This document shows positions 22,179 to 35,359 of a DNA stretch of 64,000 nucleotides, piece by piece (within the stretch, counting starts at the first letter, position 1; every line of letters starts with the position of its first letter). A model generated the notes under the pieces. That model saw nothing but the letters and a program-made list of their open reading frames with translations, made no database searches and had not been told where the DNA came from. This DNA is from Clostridium_AM sp963780135 (GTDB lineage: Bacteria > Bacillota > Clostridia > Clostridiales > Clostridiaceae): contig CAWAAR010000003.1 in NCBI GenBank assembly GCA_963780135.1, positions 2,232,001 through 2,296,000 on the forward strand. Reading direction: 5' to 3'. Made by a program: the position numbers and the translations under genes.

Positions 22179-22440
22179 TTAGTAATTGAAAATACATTAA
22201 GTTATTTTGATGTAACTGGTGAAGGAAAAAACTTTTATAATGCTTTTTCTTTAGGAATGCTTGTGGCTTTGAATAAAACACATATTGTCAGGTCTAATAG
22301 AGAAAGCGGTAGATGCAGCTTTAAAACAAATACAGGATAAAAAATATAAAGCTGAAATGATTGAATTAGGAATAAATAATATATTAGAAATAGGTATAGC
22401 TTTTGAAGGTAAAGAAGTTCTTATAAAAGAAAGTAAATAG
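22179..22440 (+). pseudogene. AAA-ATPase-like / PD-(D/E)XK nuclease relic
   Basis: Frame one gives LVIENTLSYFDVTGEGKNFY, then NAFSLGMLVALNKTHIVRSNRESG. After a frame change near 22305 the sequence continues EKAVDAALKQIQDKKYKAEM, then IELGINNILEIGIAFEGKEV and a stop. Both halves match the C-terminal PDDEXK_9 domain of the AAA-ATPase_like family common in clostridia. The segment between SNRESG and EAVDAALKQI, which would carry the catalytic D..EFK residues, is deleted. This is a clear relic with an internal deletion. Confidence 0.75.
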
Positions 22441-22864
22441 TCACATAATGAAAAATTAATAAAGCAAATAGAAAGTGAAAAAGTTCAGTAAAATATAGTT
22501 TTAGCATAAAATTGATATAATAAAGTATTTTAATGGGGTAGATTTAAATTAATAACTCTATCCTTAATTAATATAAATTTTTCTACTCAAAATATTTGTC
22601 AGGATATTTATTTTTTATTATTTTAAAGAATTTATTTAAATACCCGTTTGTTTGATAAAAATAGCATATTTACATACAAACTTAGTCAGGTGTATCATTA
22701 TATAAATAATGAAGTATATTAAAGTATAATAAAGTATCATTAAGGGTATTTATAATAAGAGTATGGTTTGATTGTTCTTTATATATGTATACGTGATAAG
22801 ATACTCCTTGTCGCTTGAAGGAGCAGCAAAAACAAAATAAATTACGGTTAATACAATATAATGA
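22441..22864. other. Leader region of rRNA operon 2
   Basis: No gene. From about 22680 it resembles the operon 1 leader (CTTAGTCAGG then a diverged middle). It becomes nearly identical from the TATATATGTATAC block on, including the CTCCTT/AAGGAG hairpin at about 22803-22822. Confidence 0.6.
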
Positions 22865-22940
<76 letters not shown>

Positions 22941-23042
22941 AAAGTATTGACAATAAATTAGTTTGCATAATGCTTTTTTAGTTTGATACTTAATGTCTTA
23001 GTACTGAATTTTATAGCTGTTAACTTAGTAATAAATTACTGA

Positions 23043-23071
23043 TTGACAAATAAAAACAAGCATGTTAAGAT
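23043..23071 (+). promoter_or_regulatory. rRNA operon 2 promoter P1
   Basis: TTGACA (23043-23048), 17 bases, TAAGAT (23066-23071), the same as operon 1 P1 apart from spacer changes. Confidence 0.75.
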
Positions 23072-23126
23072 GTAAAGGCTGTGAAAACACAGCAAACTTA
23101 ACAGAAAAGAATTTGAAAAAAAGTTC

Positions 23127-23155
23127 TTGACAAGGTTAAGCAAACATAGTAAGAT
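23127..23155 (+). promoter_or_regulatory. rRNA operon 2 promoter P2
   Basis: TTGACA (23127-23132), 17 bases, TAAGAT (23150-23155), with a spacer identical to operon 1 P2. Confidence 0.75.
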
Positions 23156-23290
23156 ATAAAAGTCGCAAAGATGCGGCAAGATCCTTGAAAATTAAACAGA
23201 GTGAAAGTAAGAAGACATTCTTATTTTAAATAAGCCAGTATAGTTAAACAAATGTTTAACGTCAATAATTTGAGTACAGATTAAACTTTA

Positions 23291-24809
<1,519 letters not shown>

Positions 24810-24998
24810 TCGACGAAGTAGGTAATTCTACTTCGAAGGTTTTATTTAATAGCTCTGTTTAATTTTGAAGAATCTAATTCTTCAGTTGTCCTTTGAAAAT
24901 TGCACAGTGAATATAACTTTTAATAAAAGTAAAGCTAAAGGTAATTAAATACCTTTGTAGAATAAAACTCTAAAGATTAGTCTTAAGAGTAAGAAAAT

Positions 24999-27896
<2,898 letters not shown>

Positions 27897-28023
27897 AATA
27901 ATTCACTGTGCAATTTTGAAAAGATAAAATATCTTTTCTTAAAATTAGATAAGGTAAAATTGGTAGAAGCGAACAGTACAAAGAAATGACTTAGTAATGT
28001 GAAGCTTATAGCAATTTTAGTAA

Positions 28024-28140
28024 TCTGGTGATTATGACATAAAGGTAACACCCGTTCCCATTTCGAACACGATGGTTAAGCTTTATAGTGCCGATGGTAC
28101 TGCAGGGGCAGCTCTGTGGAAGAGTAGGTCGTCGCCAGGT
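28024..28140 (+). rRNA. 5S ribosomal RNA, operon 2
   Basis: One base differs from copy 1 (AAGGTAACACC rather than AAGGCAACACC). The 23S-5S spacer is about 56 bases shorter than in operon 1. Confidence 0.93.
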
Positions 28141-28146
28141 AATTAT

Positions 28147-28184
28147 AAAAACACTAAGCAAGTAAATTGCCTAGTGTTTTTTAC
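28147..28184 (+). terminator. rRNA operon 2 terminator
   Basis: AAAACACTAAGCAA with TTGCCTAGTGTTTT, followed by TT. The stem matches that of operon 1 with a paired G-to-A / C-to-T change at its base. Confidence 0.85.
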
Positions 28185-28192
28185 GTTTAAGT

Positions 28193-28230
28193 ATAAAAAA
28201 TCAGTAGGTAGATTTAATATAACCTACTGA
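28193..28230 (-). terminator. Terminator of the leftward two-component operon
   Basis: TCAGTAGGT (28201-28209) pairs with ACCTACTGA (28222-28230). On the minus strand it is followed by TTTTTTAT. It lies about 50 bases past the kinase stop. Confidence 0.75.
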
Positions 28231-28276
28231 AATAAGAAATATGTTTTTGTTACGCAATATATGTACCTTATTTTTG

Positions 28277-29707
28277 CTAGAATATGTTTAAAATAATTTC
28301 AAATATTGTTTTATATTCTGCACTTTCAGTAATATGTATTTTTCCGCCATGTAATTCTATAATCTTCTTAACAATTGAAAGTCCTAAGCCTGTGCCGCCA
28401 TCATTTTTTCTGCTTTCATCTTCTCTTACAAAAGGATTAAAAACAATGTCTTTATTTTTTATTCCAACTCCGTCATCACAAACTCTTATAACTACTTTTT
28501 TGGATTTATCTGTGTCGGCTTCATCCTTAAATAGCTCTATTTTTATTTTATTACCCAATTTATTATATTTTACAGCATTATCTACTAAATTGCCTAAAGC
28601 TCTAAAGAAATTTATCTCATCTATTTGCACATACATTTTTTCTTCTGGAATAAAAAATTCAAGTTCCATTCCTTTGTTTTCTATATCATCGTAGTATTTT
28701 ACAATTAGTCGTCTTAAGATTTCACATATATCTTTTTTTTGCATATTTAACTTAAAGTCTGGTGTATCCATTTTTACATATTGAAAAAGTTCTTCTACCA
28801 TGTCCACTACCTCATCAGACTTTCTATTAATTACTTTATAATATCTGTCTTTATTTTCATCAGCTATTGTTCCATCAACTAACGCTTGAGAAAAGCCTTT
28901 AATAGAGGTAATCGGACTCTTTATATCATGAGTTAAATCTGCTAATAACTTCTTTTTACTTTCTTCTAATTGTTTTTTTTCACCTTCTGATTTATTAAGT
29001 TTATCTAAAAGTTCATTAAAAGTATCTTTAATAACATCAAACTCTTTAGGTCCATTAAATTCAAGTCTATTCTTATAGTTTCCTTTTCCAATGGAAATGA
29101 GACCTTTTTCTATTCTTTTTAGTGGTGTTCCTATCTTTCTAGATATTAAGTAACTAAGTATACCTATACTGAAGGTTATTATTGCAATGAATAAGGCAAA
29201 AATTAATATAGCCTTACTTTGCATTCCTTTAAATAGATGTAGGTATTTACCAGGAAACTGAAAATTTAGTTTTATACTACTTGATGGTAAGGTTACTATA
29301 GATGTATAATTTTTTCCGTTTTTTGATACAAAACCATTTAAGATATGCAATTCTTTACTGCTTTCAATAGAAGAAAGATAGGTAAACCTTAAAATTTCCT
29401 CTTCACTGTATGAATCTTTTTTCTCAACTATATTACCTTTTCTAAATATAACCTTATTATTTTCGTCTATTACTTGAAGATTTCCGCTCATTTCTTCAAT
29501 TTCACCAGTATTGAAAGTTTTATAATCTTGTCCTACTTTATTATATAAACCTATATTAGGTAATGTATTTTCTGTTAACTTACTAAAAAAGAATCCTGCT
29601 AAGGCTATTAATATTATTAGACTAATAATAATTACACATATAAGTTCAATATATGTTTTAATGAATAAATAAAAGATTGTTCCAGTTTTGTTAGATTTGT
29701 TTTTCAA
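28277..29707 (-). CDS. Sensor histidine kinase with extracellular sensor and HAMP
   Basis: A 476-residue membrane kinase. TM1 is at about residues 13-38, an extracellular domain at about 40-165, and TM2 at about 168-190. HAMP and a coiled coil follow, then HisKA with the phospho-acceptor His in LTHDIKSPITSIKGFSQAL (about 260). The HATPase_c has its N box (FFRALGNLVDNAVKYN), G1 box (VCDDGVGI) and G2 box (GGTGLGLSIVKKI). It starts with TTG at 29707 inside the regulator gene (17-base overlap), so translation is coupled. The signal is unknown; the CPBP protease gene upstream is a possible target. Confidence 0.9.
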   Translation of the reverse strand: MKNKSNKTGTIFYLFIKTYIELICVIIISLIILIALAGFFFSKLTENTLPNIGLYNKVGQDYKTFNTGEIEEMSGNLQVIDENNKVIFRKGNIVEKKDSYSEEEILRFTYLSSIESSKELHILNGFVSKNGKNYTSIVTLPSSSIKLNFQFPGKYLHLFKGMQSKAILIFALFIAIITFSIGILSYLISRKIGTPLKRIEKGLISIGKGNYKNRLEFNGPKEFDVIKDTFNELLDKLNKSEGEKKQLEESKKKLLADLTHDIKSPITSIKGFSQALVDGTIADENKDRYYKVINRKSDEVVDMVEELFQYVKMDTPDFKLNMQKKDICEILRRLIVKYYDDIENKGMELEFFIPEEKMYVQIDEINFFRALGNLVDNAVKYNKLGNKIKIELFKDEADTDKSKKVVIRVCDDGVGIKNKDIVFNPFVREDESRKNDGGTGLGLSIVKKIIELHGGKIHITESAEYKTIFEIILNIF

Positions 29708-30374
29708 ATTTATACCCCAATCCTCTTATAGTTTTTAAGTACACTGGATGCCTTGGATTTTCTTCAATCTTTTCTCGGAGCTTACTAATATAAACCATAA
29801 TAATGTTATCATCAGTTAGAAAATCTTCTCTCCATATCTCCTCAAATATTTGTGCCTTAGTTAATATGTTCCCTCTATTTATCATTAAATATTTTAACAA
29901 TTTAAACTCTATGGATGTTAATATCATATCTACATTTCTTACTTTTAATATAGCTTCTCCTGTATTTAGTTCAACATCACCAATTTTTATTGTATAATCC
30001 TTTGCTTTATCTTTAGAACCTCTTCTAAGATGCGCTCGCACTCTTGCAGCAACTTCTAATGGATTAAAAGGCTTCTTGATATAGTCATCAGCTCCTAAAT
30101 CTAATCCTAAAATTACATCGTTATCATCACTTTTGGAGGTCAAAAGTATAATAGGTATGTCTGTAAAATTTTTAGCTTTTTTTATTACCTCATAACCTGT
30201 TATCTTTGGCATCATAACATCCAATAAGCAAATGTCAACATTATCCTTTCTTAAAATATCTAAGGCTGTTTGTCCATCTTCAGCCCTTAATATATGAATA
30301 TTATCTTTTGACAAATACAACTCAAGTAAATCAATGATATCAATGTCATCATCACATATAAGTATTTTTTTCAT
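29691..30374 (-). CDS. OmpR-family response regulator
   Basis: A 227-residue regulator. The receiver domain carries the acidic pair DDD near residue 7-9, the phospho-acceptor Asp in CLLDVMMP, and the switch Lys in DDYIKKPF. The C-terminal winged helix (IEFKLLKYLMINRGNILTKA..VYISKLREKIEENP..IRGLGYKFE) is OmpR/PhoB type. I take the ATG at 30374 because AAGGTGG lies 8 bases upstream; a GTG at 30386 is inside that site. It pairs with the overlapping kinase. Such regulators bind direct repeats at 11-base spacing, and AACCTTAA repeats of this kind occur at 31268-31286. Confidence 0.92.
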   Translation of the reverse strand: MKKILICDDDIDIIDLLELYLSKDNIHILRAEDGQTALDILRKDNVDICLLDVMMPKITGYEVIKKAKNFTDIPIILLTSKSDDNDVILGLDLGADDYIKKPFNPLEVAARVRAHLRRGSKDKAKDYTIKIGDVELNTGEAILKVRNVDMILTSIEFKLLKYLMINRGNILTKAQIFEEIWREDFLTDDNIIMVYISKLREKIEENPRHPVYLKTIRGLGYKFEKQI

Positions 30375-30597
30375 TTTTATTGCCACCTTAAGTATTTTTC
30401 TTTATTTTACCACATAGCAAAGCATTATTCATGCCTCTTAAATAAATTTAAAAAATATGATGATTTTACAGAAATTAAAATGTATATGAGGCACACATTA
30501 GTAATTGTTATAAACATAAAATACCTTTGGTAAGTTTAAAGCATAAAGTTAAACTGTAATAGATTTTAATTTTAAATAACCTTAATTTTAGCATTAT

Positions 30598-31209
30598 CTA
30601 ATATAAATTAAACATTGCTATAGCAGAAGCCAAGGTATTAAAGAATCCATGAAGTAACCAACTGGAAATAATAGATCCTTCTGATTGTTTCTCGTTAATC
30701 CAGCCCATTAGAAAACCTAAGAAACCAGTAAAAATAACTATAATTATTGTATAAAACAATCCTACCTTTGATATAAATAGCATTCCATGCATAGCACCAA
30801 ATAGTAAACCTTGCATTATATTGCCTATTTTAAATCCAAACTTATGTATTAATCTTTTGGCTAAAAATCCTCTGAAGAATAATTCTTCTGAAAATGCTGT
30901 TTGTAAAAAGGCATAAATTAAAGCTGGAATTAATACAGCTATTCCTTTACCTGAAAATTGTGATGTAGCCATAGTAGATTTATCTATAAAAATCGGAATA
31001 ATAAAAATTGATAAAAATAGTACAAAAATAATTATCAGTATAAAAGTCAGTATATATTTTGTTTTATTCTTAATAATAGGTTTTCTTATGCCCACCCATT
31101 TTAAAAATCCGCATTTTTTACGCCCACAAGATGCCCACCAGATAAAAGGAATAATTGAAAATAGTAATATTTGCACAATTGAACTAAGTAATAAATTAAT
31201 AATTTGCAT
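30598..31209 (-). CDS. CPBP-family intramembrane metalloprotease
   Basis: A 203-residue, multi-pass membrane protein of the CPBP (Abi/CAAX protease) family. The three signature motifs are present: EELFFRG (E-E-x3-R), FGAMHG (F-x3-H) and HGFFN (H-x3-N), which build the catalytic centre. Family roles include prenyl-protein processing, bacteriocin self-immunity and maturation. The ATG at 31209 has GGGAGG 9 bases upstream, so the longer start at 31230 is unlikely. It lies upstream of, and in the same direction as, the two-component genes, separated by about 220 bases. Confidence 0.85.
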   Translation of the reverse strand: MQIINLLLSSIVQILLFSIIPFIWWASCGRKKCGFLKWVGIRKPIIKNKTKYILTFILIIIFVLFLSIFIIPIFIDKSTMATSQFSGKGIAVLIPALIYAFLQTAFSEELFFRGFLAKRLIHKFGFKIGNIMQGLLFGAMHGMLFISKVGLFYTIIIVIFTGFLGFLMGWINEKQSEGSIISSWLLHGFFNTLASAIAMFNLY

Positions 31210-31267
31210 TAGTCTAACCTCCCTATACATATATACTAAAAAATAAATCTAAATATAAAGTTTACCT

Positions 31268-31286
31268 AACCTTAATGTAACCTTAA
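31268..31286. promoter_or_regulatory. AACCTTAA direct repeats, likely response-regulator site
   Basis: Two copies of AACCTTAA (31268-31275, 31279-31286), one helical turn apart (11 bases), lie about 60 bases upstream of the CPBP protease start. A third AACCTTAA-like copy sits at about 30577-30584. Direct repeats at this spacing are the usual OmpR-family target; the neighbouring regulator (29691-30374) is the natural candidate. Confidence 0.5.
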
Positions 31287-31443
31287 ATTTCCTTTGAAAA
31301 ATAACTAATGTAAATAGCTATGGTAAAAAAATTTTAATAATATATACATAATTTGGACACATTTTTGTTATATGAGTGTAACATTAATAATATATGATAT
31401 AAAATATAAACATATTATTTTAGTGTAGGAAGAGGAGTAACAT

Positions 31444-32178
31444 ATGAATAAAGATAGCTTTAAAAATTATTATAAAACATTGCAAGTAGACAGAAATGCT
31501 ACACAAGAAGCAATTACTATGGCTTATAAGTCTTTAGCAAAGAAATATCATCCAGACTTAAATTTGAATAATAACTTAAATGAAGCAAATGAAAAGATGA
31601 AGGATATAAATGAAGCGTATAATACATTAAACAATGCAGAAAATAGAACAAAATATAATCTGATTTATGATTCGCATATGGAAAACATTATTAATGATGC
31701 AAATACTAATAGTAGTAATAACAATAATAGTAGTGTTAACAATACATATAATTCTTATATGACAGAAGAAATTAGAAAAGAAGATGTAAAAAAACAAAAT
31801 ATTAAAATAAGAAATTTTTTTAAGTTAAATAAAAGAAACATTGTTATAGCAAGCATTATAGGGATTTTATTTATGTATATGGTTGCAGAAAAAGCTTTAG
31901 TTAGTAAAGATTATGCCTCCATTCATAAAATTCAGAGGAATATTAGTGCAAACATAGAACAAACAGATAAAATGAAAGCTGATGTTCATGGTGACCATGT
32001 AAATTACTCAGATAATCATTCGGGAAACCCTGCTAAGAAAGCAGGTTCTCATCACGATATGCAGATAAATGATACATCCAATCAAGAAGAAATGTATTTG
32101 GAAGAAGCTAGCAAGTTAGAATATCTAACGGAAGAGGTTCAAGCTCCTAGTGCATTAATACATAGATTGTTTAATTAA
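31444..32178 (+). CDS. Membrane-anchored J-domain protein
   Basis: A 244-residue protein. An N-terminal J domain (residues 9-74) has the HPD motif (KKYHPDLN) that stimulates DnaK. An Asn/Ser-rich linker (about 83-105) follows, then a basic segment and one TM segment (about 132-150, NIVIASIIGILFMYMVAEKA). The C-terminal region of about 90 residues is polar and His-rich (HGDHVNYSDNHSG, GSHHDM). It lacks the Gly/Phe and zinc-finger domains of DnaJ. The topology suggests recruitment of DnaK to the membrane, with the tail outside. AAGAGGAG precedes the ATG. Its partner process is unknown. Confidence 0.82.
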   Translation: MNKDSFKNYYKTLQVDRNATQEAITMAYKSLAKKYHPDLNLNNNLNEANEKMKDINEAYNTLNNAENRTKYNLIYDSHMENIINDANTNSSNNNNSSVNNTYNSYMTEEIRKEDVKKQNIKIRNFFKLNKRNIVIASIIGILFMYMVAEKALVSKDYASIHKIQRNISANIEQTDKMKADVHGDHVNYSDNHSGNPAKKAGSHHDMQINDTSNQEEMYLEEASKLEYLTEEVQAPSALIHRLFN

Positions 32179-32223
32179 ACTCTTTTAAAATTTGAATAGA
32201 AGTACAATAATTGATATCATAGA

Positions 32224-32262
32224 CAAGCCACTGAACTTTTAATAGTCGGTGGCTTGTTTTAC
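32224..32262 (+). terminator. Terminator after the J-domain gene
   Basis: CAAGCCAC (32224-32231) pairs with GTGGCTTG (32249-32256), followed by TTTTACTTTTT. Confidence 0.75.
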
Positions 32263-32293
32263 TTTTTGAGAATCTAAAAAGATAGAAAGAAAA

Positions 32294-32371
32294 GTTGAGA
32301 CTACTTTAGAAGTTAATGAAGCAAACACTAGAAAAAAACTTATTGACAGTATGATTAAGAAATCTGTTTGA
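32294..32371 (+). pseudogene. Possible type I restriction (HsdR)-like N-terminal relic
   Basis: One frame reads TTLEVNEANTRKKLIDSMIK then KSV and a TGA stop. N-E-x-x-T-R-x-x-L-I-D is the familiar opening of HsdR and related helicase-nuclease proteins, where G-W follows at the stop position. Only about 25 residues remain and no start or downstream domain is visible, so this could be chance. Confidence 0.3.
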
Positions 32372-32710
32372 AGTCAAAAGTTCTAATATCCACCATTTTG
32401 GAGAAAAGAAGATGTACCAAATCTATGATTTGCTGATAGTGGTTTTCACAAAGTGCCAGGGGGTGTTAGCAATGGTAGCGATGGGATGAATTTTAAACTT
32501 ATAGTTTCAGCTTTTTAAAAAAATGATACGAACATTAAGGCGATTATTTATTTGTATATTTCGTGAATTTAATGCGAAATATAAGATAATATAAAAAAAT
32601 ATAAAAAAATTGATAAAAAAAAGAGGAATATTAAAAGAAGCAGCGAATAATAAGAGTATGAAAATATTTTCCTAAAAAATATGAAAAACTTTTCTTAAAG
32701 GAGGAATAAT
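32372..32710. other. Non-coding region upstream of the LacI operon
   Basis: No gene seen. It contains an inverted repeat TATATTTCG / CGAAATATA (32555-32563 and 32575-32583, 11-base centre) about 130 bases before the LacI start, a plausible operator or small hairpin, followed by an A-rich stretch. I saw no purine riboswitch signature despite the purine-type operon downstream. Confidence 0.4.
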
Positions 32711-33712
32711 GTGGTTAGCATAAAGGAAGTTGCAAAATTAGCAAATACATCAATAACAACAGTATCTAGAGTTATAAATAATTCTGGGTATGTAAAGGAA
32801 GAAACAAAAGAAAGAATATTAGAAGCTATAAAAGAACTTGATTATAAACCACTTGAAAGAACTACAGAGAAAAGGGAGACAAAAGCCATTGGCTTAATTG
32901 TACCTAATATAGAAAACCCTTTCTTTGGAAAAATTGCTAGATGCATTGGCAAGGTTGCCAACTCATATAATTATAATTTACTTCTTTTTGATTTAGAAGG
33001 AACGGAAAATCACAGAGATGATTTTCTTATGGACTTAATAGAAAAGAGAGTGGATGGACTTATTTATGTTTCTTCCCATAGATGTGTGGAGGCAGTGAAT
33101 GCAGCTAAGAAGAGAAATATTCCATTTGTAATTCTAGATAGAGAAATACAGAAGGAAGAAATAAACACAGTTATAGTTAACAATGAATATGGAGCAATTA
33201 TTGCTGCAGAACATCTTATAAAATCAGGACATAAAAATATTGCCTTTATTGGTGGGGCAGAGGATATGGAAATATCAATAATAAGAAAAAAGGGATATAT
33301 AGAAGCTTTAACTGAAAATGGAATAGAGGTTAATAAGGACTATATTTGCTATGGAGATTACAAAATGCAAAGCGGTTATGACTGTATGAAGAAACTTTAT
33401 TCAAAGCACAAAGAAATAACAGCAGTGATTGCAGCAAATGACCTTATGGCAATTGGAGCATTGAATTATTTAATTAGGGAAGGTGTAAATGTTCCTAAAG
33501 AGGTTTCTATTGTTGGCTTTGATAATATTGAAATTTCAGAAAGCATAACACCATCTTTAACCACCATTGAATATCCTATGGAGAGAATAAGTGAGATAGT
33601 TATTGATCTTATATTAAGACAAATAAAGGATAAGGATAGAAATGTTGAAGTTGTATCCTTGTATCCTAAGCTAATTGTAAGAGAAAGCTGTAGTTCTGTA
33701 ACAAAAAAATAA
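32711..33712 (+). CDS. LacI/PurR-family transcriptional regulator
   Basis: A 333-residue repressor. The helix-turn-helix and hinge occupy residues 1-60 (SIKEVAKLANTSITTVSRVINNSGYVKEET). The ligand domain is of the periplasmic-binding type (IGLIVPNIENPFFGKIA, VDGLIYVSS, VSIVGFDNIEISESITPSLTTI). It starts with GTG behind AAAGGAGG. It is the first gene of the transporter and salvage operon, with the permease only 14 bases on. It most likely senses the transported compound or its product; with a deaminase and a phosphorylase in the operon, a purine or nucleoside ligand is a reasonable guess. Confidence 0.9.
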   Translation: MVSIKEVAKLANTSITTVSRVINNSGYVKEETKERILEAIKELDYKPLERTTEKRETKAIGLIVPNIENPFFGKIARCIGKVANSYNYNLLLFDLEGTENHRDDFLMDLIEKRVDGLIYVSSHRCVEAVNAAKKRNIPFVILDREIQKEEINTVIVNNEYGAIIAAEHLIKSGHKNIAFIGGAEDMEISIIRKKGYIEALTENGIEVNKDYICYGDYKMQSGYDCMKKLYSKHKEITAVIAANDLMAIGALNYLIREGVNVPKEVSIVGFDNIEISESITPSLTTIEYPMERISEIVIDLILRQIKDKDRNVEVVSLYPKLIVRESCSSVTKK

Positions 33713-33726
33713 CAGGAGGAGATATC

Positions 33727-34557
33727 GTGAGAAAAAAAGGAATTTATTTTTTATTAATACCAGGGATTATTCTTATAGTATTTTCCTTGATTTTGCCACT
33801 ATTTTCAACAATTTTTAAAACTTTTAATAGTGATGGTGGTTTTTCTGTATCAAGGTACGTTGCATTTTTTAAAGATTCTTATTCAATGAGTGTTTATTAT
33901 AGAACACTAAGGCTTTCTTTAATTTCAACGGTAATTTCAGTAGTATTAGGATTTCCAACTTCATACTACATATCTAGAGCAAAGAAAAATGTTAAAGGAT
34001 TATTTATAATGTTTGCAGTTTTTCCGCTTCTAACCAGTGCAGTTGTAAGAAGTTTCAGCTGGATGGTTATATTAGGAAAGAAAGGAATTATAAATAACTT
34101 GCTTATGAACATTGGAGTAACACATAAACCTCTTGAACTTTTATACAATGAAGTATCCATTGTTGTGGGTTTTGTCTATTTGTTTTTACCTTTAATGATA
34201 ATGTCATTAATAGGTGTTATGGACAATATTGATTCAAGTTTACTTGAAGCTGCTGAAAGTCTTGGAGCATCAAAATTTGAAGCCTTTATAAAGGTTGTTT
34301 TTCCATTAAGTGTTCCAGGAATTATAGTGGGTTCTATACTTGTATTTACAGGGAGCTTCACAGCATATACAACACCACAACTTTTAGGTGGTAATAAGTC
34401 AAGAGTGCTTGCTACTTTGATATATCAAAAAGCAATGTCTCTATCTGATTGGAATTCAGCATCAGTTATTGCAACAATAATGATAATTACAACTATTGTA
34501 ATAAGCATAGTTATAAATAATTTAGCAGCTAGGCTTCAAGGAAGGGGCGAGGCATAA
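33727..34557 (+). CDS. PotB-type ABC transporter permease
   Basis: A 276-residue inner-membrane permease with six predicted TM segments and the binding-protein-dependent transport EAA loop (EAAESLGASKFEAFIKVVFPLSVPGI, residues about 172-197), which contacts the ATPase. The closest family is PotB, polyamine/POPT type. The GTG start has AGGAGGAG upstream. It overlaps the next permease by one base (TAATG), so the two are translationally coupled. Confidence 0.9.
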   Translation: MRKKGIYFLLIPGIILIVFSLILPLFSTIFKTFNSDGGFSVSRYVAFFKDSYSMSVYYRTLRLSLISTVISVVLGFPTSYYISRAKKNVKGLFIMFAVFPLLTSAVVRSFSWMVILGKKGIINNLLMNIGVTHKPLELLYNEVSIVVGFVYLFLPLMIMSLIGVMDNIDSSLLEAAESLGASKFEAFIKVVFPLSVPGIIVGSILVFTGSFTAYTTPQLLGGNKSRVLATLIYQKAMSLSDWNSASVIATIMIITTIVISIVINNLAARLQGRGEA

Positions 34558-35342
34558 TGAAAAGAAAAAATGGTTTTTTAGCCGTTGTTACAACCTTTGT
34601 TTATATTTTTCTTTTAGCTCCACTCATAATTATGAGTGTTTCAGCCTTTGGAACTAATGAATATTTAAAGTTTCCACCAGATGGGTTTTGTTTAAGATGG
34701 ATTCAGAACATTTTTAAAGTTGAAATGTTTATGAAGACTTTCAAAATAAGTATGGAAATTGCAGTTATTGGAACTTTTCTAGCACTTTTAATTGGTATTC
34801 CAGCTGCTTATGTACTAAGTAGATATAATTTCAAGGGAAAGGGAATATTAAAGGGTATATTTCTATCACCTGTTATTGTTCCAGGAATAGTTTTAGGTTT
34901 TTCCCTTCTGGAATTTTTAATAATTGTAAACAAGTTACCTTTATTTCCTAGCTTACTTTTAGGACATACTGTTACAATTCTTCCTTACATAATAAGAGTT
35001 GTTTCATCAAGTCTTGAGAGTTTTGATTATTCAATTGAGGAAGCAGCAATTAGTCTTGGAGCAAGTAGACTTAAAACCTTTTTTATTGTTGTTATGCCTA
35101 ATGTAACGTCAGGAATAATAGCTGCATTTATTCTTGCATTTATTAACTCATTTAATAATGTTCCTATATCAGTATTTTTAACTGGTCCTGGAATAAGTAC
35201 ACTCCCAATACAAATGATGAGTTACGTTGAATACTATTTTGATCCTACTGTAGCGGCACTTTCAGTAATACTTATGGTAATGACTGCTGTTTTAATGTTT
35301 GTAGTAGAAAAGACACTAGGATTAAGCTTCTTCGCCAAGTAA
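34557..35342 (+). CDS. PotC-type ABC transporter permease
   Basis: A 261-residue second permease. Six TM segments are predicted, with an EAA loop EEAAISLGASRLKTFFIVVMPNV (about residues 160-182). It forms the heterodimeric channel with the preceding PotB-like protein. It starts at the ATG within TAATGA, overlapping the upstream stop. The ATPase begins 17 bases after its stop. Confidence 0.9.
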   Translation: MKRKNGFLAVVTTFVYIFLLAPLIIMSVSAFGTNEYLKFPPDGFCLRWIQNIFKVEMFMKTFKISMEIAVIGTFLALLIGIPAAYVLSRYNFKGKGILKGIFLSPVIVPGIVLGFSLLEFLIIVNKLPLFPSLLLGHTVTILPYIIRVVSSSLESFDYSIEEAAISLGASRLKTFFIVVMPNVTSGIIAAFILAFINSFNNVPISVFLTGPGISTLPIQMMSYVEYYFDPTVAALSVILMVMTAVLMFVVEKTLGLSFFAK

Positions 35343-35359
35343 TTTTAGGAGGATGAGAA

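Noticed and set aside
32372..32710. Purine riboswitch ahead of the purine-type operon
   Set aside because: No three-way junction with the conserved TATA..GG and loop-loop segments can be drawn. Control is more likely through the LacI protein.
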